From: Nitrospinota bacterium
GTDB taxonomy: Bacteria > UBA8248
Direction: 5' to 3'
DNA: 11,063 nucleotides
Assembly: GCA_003506735.1 (NCBI GenBank)
Contig: DNYS01000056.1
Coordinates: forward strand, 4,274-15,336
Shown here: positions 5,045 to 11,063 of the stretch, one piece after another
How the letters are laid out: each line of letters opens with the position of its first letter
How positions within the stretch are numbered: position 1 is the stretch's first letter
Notes under the pieces: model-generated
Databases searched by the model: none
Seen by the model: the letters and a program-made list of their open reading frames with translations, nothing else
Told to the model about the DNA's origin: nothing
Made by a program: the position numbers and the translations under genes

Positions 5045-6220
5045 TTATCCGTCCATCGCCGCGTGCAACAGGGCGCGCATGTCCTCTTCGGTGGCATGGA
5101 CGGGATTGGTCGCAACCTGCGGGCTCTCGGCGGCGTCCTTGGCCATGATTTCGAAGTGTGCATCGCCGGGGACCCCCGCCTCCCGGAGGTTGGCGGGGAT
5201 ACCGAGGTCTTTCACCAGCGCCCGGACACTGTGGATGGCCGCCTGGGGGGCTGCCTCGTCGGCCGGGTCGATTTGGGAGGTCTCGTCCGGGGGCTGAAGG
5301 AGGGGGGCGATCCGTGCGTAATCCTCCCGGACAGCCTGGAGGTTGAAGAGCATCACCGGCGGCAAGAAGATGGCGTTCGATGTGCCGTGATGGACATGAT
5401 GGTAGGAGCCGACGGGGTGGGACAGGGAGTGAACGATACCCAGGCCCGTATTGGTGAAGCAGTGCCCGGCCCATGTGGATGAAATGGAAATCGGGTCCGC
5501 CGACTCGGGATCGGAGGGGGCAGCGGCGAACCGCCGAGCATATTTTCCGATGTGGGCGATGGCCTGAAGGCAAAGGGTGCGAGACCAGGGGTTGGCCTTG
5601 GGGGAGCCCATCGATTCGATGGCGTGGGTCAGCGTGTCCATGAGCGTTCCGGCCGCGATGGGGCCAGGAAGCCCGGCGAGCAGGCCGGGATCCACGATTG
5701 CCACCCGCGCGAACATGATCGGGCTGGCCATGACGGCTTTCACCCGGCGGGCGGTGTCGGTGACGATGGCGCTGCAGGTGACCTCGCTCCCCGTTCCTGC
5801 TGTTGTGGGCACGGTGATGATGGGCGGCGGCGGCTTGGGAACATTCCCGAAGCCGAAATAGTCGTGAATTATTCCGCCGTTTCCGATGAGCACGCCGGCG
5901 GATTTGGCGGTGTCGATGGAGCTGCCTCCTCCGGCCGCGATGAGTCCGTCACAGCCGTTCGCCTCGTAGGCCTCCTTCGCCCGGGTCATGCTCTCATCCG
6001 AGGGATCGGCCTCGACCTCGTTGTAGAGGAAATATTCCAGGCCGGAATTTTGGAGCCCGGAGATGATGGGATCGAGGGAGCCGGATGCAGCCACCCCGGG
6101 ATCGGTCAGAACCATAGGGCGCTTTATCCCCAGAGCCTTCGCTTCCTCGCCCGTAAAGGTTGCTTCCCCCCGGCCGAAGCGGACGCGGGGGCCGGCGGCC
6201 ATTTGGAACGGAGCGATCAT
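5045..6220 (-). CDS. Iron-containing (group III) alcohol dehydrogenase
   Basis: This is a 391-residue NAD(P)-dependent dehydrogenase of the iron-type family, oxidising an alcohol or reducing an aldehyde or ketone; the substrate is not predictable. The cofactor motif GGGSSIDTAKS is at 97-107 and the conserved VPTTAGTGSEVT at 137-148. The metal ligands are D195 and H199 (LMDTLTHAIES), H264 (GIVHSLSHPVG) and H278 (HHGTSNA). All four are present, so the enzyme should be active. The reading frame opens at a GTG (6235), but the ATG at 6220 has TGAGGAG seven bases upstream and is preferred. It lies 30 bp after the nucleotidyltransferase gene and 93 bp before hpt, consistent with one transcript. The family also includes maleylacetate reductases and propanediol or butanol dehydrogenases. 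Confidence 0.92.
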   Translation of the reverse strand: MIAPFQMAAGPRVRFGRGEATFTGEEAKALGIKRPMVLTDPGVAASGSLDPIISGLQNSGLEYFLYNEVEADPSDESMTRAKEAYEANGCDGLIAAGGGSSIDTAKSAGVLIGNGGIIHDYFGFGNVPKPPPPIITVPTTAGTGSEVTCSAIVTDTARRVKAVMASPIMFARVAIVDPGLLAGLPGPIAAGTLMDTLTHAIESMGSPKANPWSRTLCLQAIAHIGKYARRFAAAPSDPESADPISISSTWAGHCFTNTGLGIVHSLSHPVGSYHHVHHGTSNAIFLPPVMLFNLQAVREDYARIAPLLQPPDETSQIDPADEAAPQAAIHSVRALVKDLGIPANLREAGVPGDAHFEIMAKDAAESPQVATNPVHATEEDMRALLHAAMDG

Positions 6221-6250
6221 GGGGTTTCTCCTCACATGGTTGAGATCGAA

Positions 6251-6880
6251 TTATTCGGCGCCATTAAATTTGGACTGTAGTTTTTCGAAATCCTCTGCCG
6301 TATCGAGGTCCCAGAAAATCTCCTCGCCATCCACCTCCACGGGAGCGAGGCGGTCTGGGGACTCGGCCTGGAGGGTTCGCAAAATTCCCCGGGCTCCTTC
6401 GTCTCCCTTCAGCGAGGCGAGCTCTTCCCGAAGCGCCGAGGAGAGGAGGACCGGATTTCCCCGCCGACCCTCGAAATAGGGGGCCGCGGCGAGCGCCTTC
6501 CCCCCGGAGGCGGCGAAGGCATCGATCAAACGGTCGATCACCGATTGGCCGATCAGGGGCTGGTCCCCGAGCGCGAACAAATATCCTTCAGCGTCGCCAG
6601 CGGCTTCATTCAAGCCCGCGATTAGGCTGGTGGCCTGGCCCGATTCGAAGGCGGGGTTGTGGGTCAGCCGGAGGTTCAAGTTTTCCATGGCCCGCTCGAC
6701 CTCGGCGGCCTGATGTCCAGTCACGGCGATCACCTCGGCGGCCTTGGATTCTACCAGCGAAAGGGCGGCTCGGCGCACCACCGGCATCCCTCCCAGGGGC
6801 ATGAGTAGTTTATTGGAGCCGAAACGCGTTGACCTTCCCGCGACCAGCAGAATGGCGGAAATTTTTGGGGCGCCGGGCAT
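6251..6880 (-). CDS. MobA-like nucleotidyltransferase (MocA type)
   Basis: This is a 209-residue single-domain NTP transferase. The nucleotide-binding signature is LLVAGRSTRFGSNKLL (about 11-26), with Val where most members have Ala. The metal-binding GDQPLI is at 105-110, GRRGNPVLL at 138-146 and DLDTAEDF at 191-198. This is the pattern of molybdopterin cytidylyltransferase (MocA) and its close relatives, which attach a nucleotide to a cofactor or metabolite. A molybdenum-cofactor role is likely by similarity, but no molybdoenzyme, XdhC or molybdenum-cofactor biosynthesis gene is adjacent, so it is not proved. The ATG at 6880 leaves seven residues before the first beta strand, a normal length. 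The site upstream is weak (no clear AGGAG). It appears to be the first gene of the minus-strand unit, behind the promoter-like element at 6960-6989. Confidence 0.82.
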   Translation of the reverse strand: MPGAPKISAILLVAGRSTRFGSNKLLMPLGGMPVVRRAALSLVESKAAEVIAVTGHQAAEVERAMENLNLRLTHNPAFESGQATSLIAGLNEAAGDAEGYLFALGDQPLIGQSVIDRLIDAFAASGGKALAAAPYFEGRRGNPVLLSSALREELASLKGDEGARGILRTLQAESPDRLAPVEVDGEEIFWDLDTAEDFEKLQSKFNGAE

Positions 6881-6959
6881 GAATCTACCGGGTGCCGGGG
6901 TGGAAATTTGGGTGAATCATCGGATCGGCTATCTCCGTTTAGTAAATAGGGTTGAAGCC

Positions 6960-6989
6960 ATCGTATGGAAGGAAGCGAGCAGGTGTCAA
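6960..6989 (-). promoter_or_regulatory. Candidate sigma-70 promoter for the mocA-like/ADH/hpt unit
   Basis: On the minus strand a perfect TTGACA (6989-6984) is followed after 18 bases by TACGAT (6965-6960, four of six). Transcription would start near 6953, giving a leader of about 73 nt to the ATG at 6880. It faces away from the plus-strand promoter at 7042-7070. Confidence 0.48.
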
Positions 6990-7001
6990 TTTGCCCACTT
7001 G

Positions 7002-7016
7002 GCCTCGACCAGAGGC
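7002..7016. repeat. Dyad GCCTC-N5-GAGGC between the divergent promoters
   Basis: This is a perfect 5-bp inverted repeat with spacer GACCA. It lies within the 52 bp separating the two divergent -35 boxes (6990-7041) and overlaps the first AGGCGG direct repeat. It could be a regulator site acting on both promoters. Confidence 0.35.
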
Positions 7017-7044
7017 GGAAACATTGCCAGTAGGCGGTTCATTG
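7013..7044 (+). repeat. Direct repeat AGGCGG-N3/4-ATTG upstream of the cassette promoter
   Basis: AGGCGGAAACATTG (7013-7026) and AGGCGGTTCATTG (7032-7044) are near-identical. The AGGCGG parts are 19 bases apart and the ATTG parts 18. The second copy runs into the TTGACA -35 box, a position typical for activator half-sites. No regulator gene is in the window. Confidence 0.42.
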
Positions 7045-7070
7045 ACAAGGCCAGGGGCCGCCTCTAACAT
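7042..7070 (+). promoter_or_regulatory. Sigma-70 type promoter for the dehydrogenase/cyclase cassette
   Basis: A perfect TTGACA (7042-7047) is followed after exactly 17 bases by TAACAT (7065-7070, four of six). Transcription would start near 7077, giving a leader of about 56 nt to the ATG at 7133. This is the best promoter match in the window and lies at the divergence point of two operons. Confidence 0.62.
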
Positions 7071-7088
7071 GAATTACCGGAGTAATTC
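7071..7088. promoter_or_regulatory. Operator-like palindrome on the predicted transcription start
   Basis: GAATTAC-CGGA-GTAATTC is a perfect 7-bp inverted repeat with a 4-nt centre. It begins on the base after the -10 box and covers the predicted start point. This is a position where a repressor would block transcription. In RNA it could also form a short 5' hairpin. The cognate regulator is unknown. Confidence 0.52.
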
Positions 7089-7132
7089 CCGATTTCATTT
7101 CCCTTCAAGATGGCTCAGGCGGCAGGGTGCGG

Positions 7133-7882
7133 ATGGCGCGAGAATTTGAGAACAAGGCGGTTCTCATCACGGGAGGCGCGGGAGATATCGGCCGTGCGGC
7201 GGCCTCTCGATTTGCTGGCGGCGGCGCAAGGCTGGCGTTGATCGACTCCGATGCCGAGGCCCTGGAAGCGGTCTGCCGGGAATTCGGTTCCGGCGGCACC
7301 GAGGTGGTCTCCAGGTGCGTTGACGTCACCGACCTTGAGGCGGTGATGAGCGCTGTTGGGGAAATTCAAACGAGCCTGGGCGGTATCGACGTTTTGGTCA
7401 ATTGCGCGGGCATTTACCGGCACAAAAATATCCAGGAGATGTCCCTCGAAGAATGGGACCAAACCCTGAATGTCAACTTAAAGGGAGTGTTCGTTACGTG
7501 TAAGGCGGTTGGACCGTCAATGGCCAACCAGGAATCCGGCGGCGCCATCGTGAATCTCGCCTCGATTGCCGCACAGCGCGGGAGTCCGCTTCATGCCCAT
7601 TATTGTGCTTCGAAGGCGGGGATTATCGGATTCGGCAGAACGCTGGCGCTGGAGCTTGCCCCCAAAGTGAGGGTGAACGCTGTGGCGCCGGGAATCATCG
7701 AGTCCAGAATGATTGGGGACATGCTCGCGGTTCGGGGAGAGGAGTGGAAACGTCAAATTCCCCTCGCGCGGTTTGGCGCCCCGGAAAACGTGGCGGATGC
7801 GGTTTGTTTTTTGGCGAGCGACAGAGCGGCGTATATAAATGGCGCCGTTCTGAATGTCAATGGCGGGATGTGGATGGATTAA
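7133..7882 (+). CDS. Short-chain dehydrogenase/reductase, classical type
   Basis: This is a 249-residue Rossmann-fold oxidoreductase. The cofactor motif TGGAGDIG is at 13-20. Asp38 at the end of the second strand (ALIDSD) favours NAD(H). NCAG is at 90-93, the catalytic S144 lies in NLASIAAQ, and Y157 and K161 form YCASK. PG at 186-187 and the C-terminal GAVLNVNGG match the FabG-like classical family. It oxidises a hydroxyl or reduces a ketone; the substrate is unknown. The ATG at 7133 has AGGG about six bases upstream; a GTG at 7127 would add two residues. It is the first gene behind the promoter at 7042-7070 and is followed after 46 bp by a cyclase-family hydrolase, so a degradative role is more likely than fatty-acid synthesis. 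No acyl carrier protein or synthase gene is nearby. Confidence 0.92.
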   Translation: MAREFENKAVLITGGAGDIGRAAASRFAGGGARLALIDSDAEALEAVCREFGSGGTEVVSRCVDVTDLEAVMSAVGEIQTSLGGIDVLVNCAGIYRHKNIQEMSLEEWDQTLNVNLKGVFVTCKAVGPSMANQESGGAIVNLASIAAQRGSPLHAHYCASKAGIIGFGRTLALELAPKVRVNAVAPGIIESRMIGDMLAVRGEEWKRQIPLARFGAPENVADAVCFLASDRAAYINGAVLNVNGGMWMD

Positions 7883-7928
7883 TAAGAAGCTTTTTTTGAT
7901 ATATGAGGTTTGAACGAAGGAGAGGGGC

Positions 7929-8654
7929 ATGGCGCAAAAGACCAATTATAAGAATCACGAAGTGGTGGATCTCTCGCAGGAGATTTACCAGGGACAGCCC
8001 GTTTTTATCGGCCATCCGGACACCTGGCGGTGGACGAACATGACGCACGAGGAGAGCGCCGCGAGCGGTCGATTCAAAAGCGAGATGAGCTATTATTGCG
8101 GAGTTCTCCAGGTGTGCGAACACGGCCCGACGCACGTCGATTCCATCAGCCATCTGGACCCTTCTCCGGATGCCCCGAACATTGACAAGATGGGGTTCGA
8201 GTTTTTCTATACGCGCGGCATCGCTATAGATTTCGAAAATGTCGAGGACAACAGCTACATCGATGTCGATGACGTCAAAAGGCGGCTTGACCACTACAAG
8301 CTGGAGATCAAGCCGGGCGATACGGTTTGCTACACCTACGGACATTACAAGCGCCACTTTCCCAATGCTGCCTACACCACCCACTACGCAGGCTGGACGC
8401 GGGAAGCGGCGGAATATGTGTATGGCGAATGTGGGGCACTCAATGTAGCGACAGATGCCCCCAGCATGGATATGGCCCACAGCCCGGATTACCCCTGCCA
8501 TCTCGTTTGCAGGGAACTTGGCCGGACGAACACCGAAAATCTCCGGAACATCGAAGAGGTGGTCGGCAAGGAGTTTTTGTATATTGGAATGCCGCTTTTG
8601 ATTCGGGGCGGTTCGGGTTCTCCTTGCCGCGTCGTCGCGGTTCTGAATTCCTAG
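7929..8654 (+). CDS. Cyclase-family metal-dependent hydrolase (kynurenine formamidase/isatin hydrolase-like)
   Basis: This is a 241-residue member of the cyclase/metal-dependent hydrolase family, which opens amide or lactam bonds using zinc or manganese. The metal signature is H65-G-P-T-H69-V-D71-SIS-H75. It corresponds to the usual HGGTHxDxxxH, with Pro replacing the second Gly. A later His191 and the ENLRN segment (203-207) fit the remaining active-site residues. The ATG at 7929 has AAGGAG six bases upstream. The protein carries several Cys and Tyr residues unusual for kynurenine formamidase (CYTYGHY, HYAGW), so a different amide, lactam or lactone substrate is plausible. It lies between the dehydrogenase and the flavin reductase in a compact plus-strand cassette. 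Other tryptophan-pathway genes are absent from the window. Confidence 0.87.
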   Translation: MAQKTNYKNHEVVDLSQEIYQGQPVFIGHPDTWRWTNMTHEESAASGRFKSEMSYYCGVLQVCEHGPTHVDSISHLDPSPDAPNIDKMGFEFFYTRGIAIDFENVEDNSYIDVDDVKRRLDHYKLEIKPGDTVCYTYGHYKRHFPNAAYTTHYAGWTREAAEYVYGECGALNVATDAPSMDMAHSPDYPCHLVCRELGRTNTENLRNIEEVVGKEFLYIGMPLLIRGGSGSPCRVVAVLNS

Positions 8655-8724
8655 AAATGCATCAGAAAGATTCAAGGAAAAATAGAAAATTTCACGAATT
8701 ATTTTCCAGGCAAGGGATTAATCG

Positions 8725-9231
8725 GTGAATATGGACCCTAAAGAATTTCGGACGACATTAGGTAGATTCGCGACCGGGGTGACGGTTGTGACCGCGGATA
8801 ACTCCGGCGTTCGAAGGGGGATGACCGCCAATGCTTTTTCCTCGCTTTCTCTCGATCCGCCGCTTGTCATTGTATGCGTGGACTACAAAGCCAGTTTCTT
8901 GAACGTGATTCAGGGAGCGAAAAAATTCATCGTCAATTTTCTCGCCGAGGACCAAAAGAGCACGTCGGATTGGTTTGCCGGAAAGGGAAGGGACACCGAA
9001 AATCAGTTTGTCGATATTCCTTATGAGCCGGGCGAAAATGGCGCACCTATTTTGACGGGAAGCCTGGCCAATCTGGAGTGCGAGACGCACCAAGAACTCC
9101 CTGGCGGGGATCACTTGATCGTCGTAGGGCGGGTGACAAGGATCATTCTAGAAGAAGACGTTCGACCACCGCTCCTGTTTTACGGGGGCGCTTACCGCAA
9201 GATGGACATGGGCGCTCAATACGAAGGTTAA
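8725..9231 (+). CDS. Flavin reductase-like (FMN-binding split-barrel) protein
   Basis: This is a 168-residue protein of the flavin reductase domain family (HpaC type). Members use NAD(P)H to supply reduced FMN or FAD to a two-component monooxygenase. Typical segments are FRTTLGRFATGVTVVTA near the N-terminus, GMTANAFSSLSLDPPLVIVCV (32-52), SFLNVIQGAKKFIVNFLAEDQ (57-77), LANLEC with a following HxxxxGDH-like motif, and a GRV strand near the end. The GTG at 8725 is preferred because AAGGGA lies seven bases upstream; the ATG at 8731 would be 13 bases from it. It follows the cyclase after 70 bp that contain an imperfect GGAAAA/TTTTCC inverted repeat. No oxygenase partner is in the window, so the partner gene is elsewhere or the protein has another flavin role. 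Confidence 0.9.
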   Translation: MNMDPKEFRTTLGRFATGVTVVTADNSGVRRGMTANAFSSLSLDPPLVIVCVDYKASFLNVIQGAKKFIVNFLAEDQKSTSDWFAGKGRDTENQFVDIPYEPGENGAPILTGSLANLECETHQELPGGDHLIVVGRVTRIILEEDVRPPLLFYGGAYRKMDMGAQYEG

Positions 9232-9350
9232 TTGAGAATGCCTTTGCCGTATCCCTCCGAGGGAAAATCTGTTTGAATGGTAATATGACAGGCAGAGTCA
9301 CCCCATCCATGCCAGGCAAGTTATTCCGGGCCAGGTGCAGGAGATGAAAA

Positions 9351-10127
9351 GTGCCTGAGCCACGTTTTCGGGCGGTCGTTTTCGATTTGTTCGACACCCT
9401 GGTGGATTTTCGGGCCGATTTGTTTCCGGTTGTCGAAATTAACGGAAAGCCCGAGCGAACAACGTCGATTTTTGCCTACGAGGCTTTAAAGAGAAAGGAT
9501 TTTTCGCTTCCAGCATATGAAGAGTTCCACCGGCTATGGGTTGAGACTTCGAAGGAAGTCTGGGGGAAGCGGGACAAAGACCCCGAATATCGAGAGGTAA
9601 CTTCGCGCGAACGATTCGGGAAATTCGTTATGTGCCTGAAGGATATTCCGCCAGGGTGCCGAGATGAGGCGGCCGTGATCGCGATGGAAACACATATGGA
9701 ACGCCTTATCGCTTCGACCGAATTCAGCCCCAAACGCCTCGAAATGCTCGGTCGGCTCCGGGATGGGGGGCTACGGATTGGACTGGTGAGCAATTTCGAT
9801 AATGCCGATGCGGCACACCGGCTATTAGGGCGTACGGGGATTACGCATTATTTGGACGCTACGCTAATTTCCGGCGAGGCGGGCTACCGAAAGCCCGCGC
9901 CGGTTCTGTACAGGCGAATTGCGGAAATGCTCGATTCGAAACCGGCGAATGTTCTGTTTGTTGGGGATAATTTCGAGGCCGATGTTGAGGGTCCTCATAG
10001 CGTGGGTATGTCCTGTGCCTGGTTGAATCCAAAGGGGGCGCAGCCGCCTGAGGATGCTGTCTCACCGGATTACGAGATTGGCCTGGTGGAAGAGGTTTTG
10101 GGGATTCTGGGCCTGGAGGCGGCATAG
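9351..10127 (+). CDS. HAD-superfamily hydrolase (phosphatase or haloacid dehalogenase-like)
   Basis: This 258-residue hydrolase has all four HAD motifs. Motif I is D12-LF-D15-T, motif II S147 in GLVSNFDN, motif III K181 in YRKPAPVLY, and motif IV GDNFEAD (205-211) with D206 and D211. A helical cap of about 110 residues lies between motifs I and II. The nucleophile Asp12 would form the covalent intermediate. Asp15 (DxD pattern) favours a phosphatase, though dehalogenases share this overall layout. The GTG at 9351 is supported by AGGAG seven bases upstream; the nearby ATG at 9344 runs into a stop after four codons. It follows the flavin reductase after 119 bp without a strong terminator and probably belongs to the same cassette. 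The substrate is unknown. Confidence 0.9.
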   Translation: MPEPRFRAVVFDLFDTLVDFRADLFPVVEINGKPERTTSIFAYEALKRKDFSLPAYEEFHRLWVETSKEVWGKRDKDPEYREVTSRERFGKFVMCLKDIPPGCRDEAAVIAMETHMERLIASTEFSPKRLEMLGRLRDGGLRIGLVSNFDNADAAHRLLGRTGITHYLDATLISGEAGYRKPAPVLYRRIAEMLDSKPANVLFVGDNFEADVEGPHSVGMSCAWLNPKGAQPPEDAVSPDYEIGLVEEVLGILGLEAA

Positions 10128-10136
10128 GGCGATTTC

Positions 10137-10162
10137 GGACCGATAATCTCCGGTTATTGTCC
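10137..10162 (+). terminator. Weak candidate terminator after the HAD gene
   Basis: GGAC (10137-10140) and ATAA (10143-10146) can pair with GTCC (10159-10162) and TTAT (10154-10157) around a small internal loop. AAATTTT follows. The stem is interrupted and the T run short. It overlaps the -35 candidate of cinA. Confidence 0.22.
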
Positions 10163-10185
10163 AAATTTTGACACTTTTCTATGAT
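10157..10185 (+). promoter_or_regulatory. Candidate sigma-70 promoter for cinA
   Basis: TTGTCC (10157-10162, four of six) is followed after 17 bases by TATGAT (10180-10185, five of six). Transcription would start near 10192, giving a leader of about 38 nt to the ATG at 10230. A perfect TTGACA at 10168-10173 lies in the spacer but has no -10 at proper distance. Confidence 0.45.
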
Positions 10186-10229
10186 GCGCGCTCTTTTCGT
10201 TTTTCACTCTACCCAAAAAGGAAGAGGAA

Positions 10230-11063
10230 ATGTCTGAACCGATTCGTGCGGAAATCGTGGCCATCGGTACCGAGATGCTTCTGGGAGATCTCATCGATAC
10301 GAACAGTGCGTTCATCGCCAATCAACTCAAGGCCATCGGCGTAAATATGTATTTCAAGACAATTGTGGGCGATAACTTGGACCGGATTGTATTCGCTATC
10401 GGCCAATCCCACGACCGGAGCCATGTAGTGATTACCTCCGGGGGACTTGGTCCGACGGTTGACGATATGACGCGCCAGGGTGTGGCGCGGGTGATGGGGG
10501 TGGATCTGGAATTTCGTCAAGATCTTTATGATTACATCGACGCTTATTTCAATCGGCGCGGGTTTAAGATGACCGAAAATAACCGCCAGCAGGCGTTTGT
10601 CCCGGCGGGCGCCACTGTCATCGAAAATCCCAGAGGGACGGCGCCCTGTTTTTATTGCGAGGATGAGAAGGGGCTGATCATCGTCGCGCCGGGTGTGCCG
10701 CACGAGATGCGCTACATCATCGGGGAGCGGGCGATCCCGATCATCCAGGAAAAATTCGATTTGGGCGAGGTGATCCGGACCCGCGTTTTAAAGACCTGCG
10801 GATTGGGCGAGAGCCGCGTCGATCAGATAATCGGCGATCTGTTCCGCGAATCCGTAAACCCGAGCATCGGCGTCCTCGCGCATCCGGGCCAAGTGGATGT
10901 CCGAATCACGGCGAGGGCGGAGAGTGTCGAAAAAGCCGAGGAAATGATCGATGTGCTGGACGGGAAGGTTCGTGATCTACTGGGATTCGCCGTGTATGCC
11001 GTTGGGGAGGTGACCTTGGAGGAGGAGGTGGCTCAGCTACTGGACAAAAAGAAAAATTCTCTG
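10230..11063 (+). CDS. cinA: CinA, competence/damage-inducible protein family, N-terminal part (partial)
   Basis: 278 codons are visible before the window ends, with no stop. The N-terminal domain is of the molybdopterin-binding (MoaB/Mog-like) fold: AEIVAIGTEMLLGDLIDTNSA near 7-27 and the signature TSGGLGPTVDDMTRQ near 69-83. PAGATVIENPRGTAP and APGVPHEM are further conserved CinA blocks. The KH-like middle domain follows. The last residues, TLEEEVAQLLDKKKNSL, lead into the C-terminal domain, whose ESCTGG motif would come just after the edge. CinA proteins act in pyridine-nucleotide recycling (ADP-ribose pyrophosphatase and NMN deamidase activities), and in some bacteria the gene precedes recA; neither can be confirmed here. 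The ATG has AAGGA seven bases upstream and its own promoter candidate. Confidence 0.95.
   Translation, partial: MSEPIRAEIVAIGTEMLLGDLIDTNSAFIANQLKAIGVNMYFKTIVGDNLDRIVFAIGQSHDRSHVVITSGGLGPTVDDMTRQGVARVMGVDLEFRQDLYDYIDAYFNRRGFKMTENNRQQAFVPAGATVIENPRGTAPCFYCEDEKGLIIVAPGVPHEMRYIIGERAIPIIQEKFDLGEVIRTRVLKTCGLGESRVDQIIGDLFRESVNPSIGVLAHPGQVDVRITARAESVEKAEEMIDVLDGKVRDLLGFAVYAVGEVTLEEEVAQLLDKKKNSL

Noticed and set aside
5552..6280. Open frame (242 codons) on the plus strand opposite the alcohol dehydrogenase
   Set aside because: Antisense shadow of a gene with all catalytic residues; low-complexity Gly/Asp/Ala-rich translation and no family motif.
9252..9264. TCCCT-CCG-AGGGA hairpin between the flavin reductase and HAD genes
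   Set aside because: The stem is only five pairs and no T run follows, so it is not a convincing terminator.
1..11063. CRISPR arrays, tRNA or rRNA genes, insertion sequences, phage or toxin-antitoxin genes
   Set aside because: No regularly spaced long repeats, no recognisable structural RNA sequence, no transposase or integrase motifs in any frame read.

Overview
The window is a chromosomal segment of a GC-rich bacterium, probably Gram-negative. It is densely packed with housekeeping and catabolic genes and shows no rRNA, tRNA, CRISPR array, insertion sequence or phage gene. The affiliation is a guess. A sodium-pump type biotin-dependent decarboxylase, an HMG-CoA lyase, a PilZ protein and short-chain dehydrogenase/cyclase-family catabolic genes would fit a proteobacterium, a desulfobacterial lineage or a related uncultured phylum. 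Nothing here fixes it further.

Layout. (1) Positions 1-2089, minus strand: the tail of a carboxyltransferase operon, mmdA-like alpha subunit, then OadG-like membrane subunit, then the start of the biotin carrier, which is cut by the window edge. The last two genes start with TTG and overlap by four bases. (2) Positions 2090-2644: an AT-richer gap holding a small plus-strand ORF for a possible one-helix membrane protein and a candidate terminator for the next gene. (3) Positions 2645-3562, minus: an HMG-CoA lyase family enzyme. (4) Positions 3838-4179, plus: a stand-alone PilZ c-di-GMP receptor. (5) Positions 4180-4432: a convergent gap with short iterated repeats. (6) Positions 4433-6880, minus: a probable operon of MobA-like nucleotidyltransferase, iron-type alcohol dehydrogenase and hypoxanthine phosphoribosyltransferase. 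(7) Positions 6881-7132: a divergent control region with two outward-facing promoter-like elements, direct repeats and two dyads. (8) Positions 7133-10127, plus: short-chain dehydrogenase, cyclase-family metal hydrolase, flavin reductase and HAD phosphatase/dehalogenase. (9) Position 10230 to the end, plus: cinA, running off the window.

How the genes work together. The carboxyltransferase and HMG-CoA lyase are compatible with acyl-CoA metabolism of the branched-chain amino acid type (leucine to HMG-CoA to acetoacetate; valine/isoleucine to propionyl-/methylmalonyl-CoA). The OadG subunit suggests decarboxylation coupled to sodium export, but the beta subunit that would settle this lies outside the window. 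The right-hand cassette looks like part of a small-molecule degradation pathway (dehydrogenase, C-N or ring hydrolase, reduced-flavin supply, phosphatase/dehalogenase). No cognate oxygenase is visible. The most interesting non-coding structure is the divergent region 6960-7088, where a perfect 7-bp dyad sits directly on the predicted transcription start of that cassette.

I found no convincing wholly new system. The best leads are the control region, the iterated repeats at 4246-4311, the small ORF at 2332, and the substrate-ambiguous carboxyltransferase and HMG-CoA lyase.
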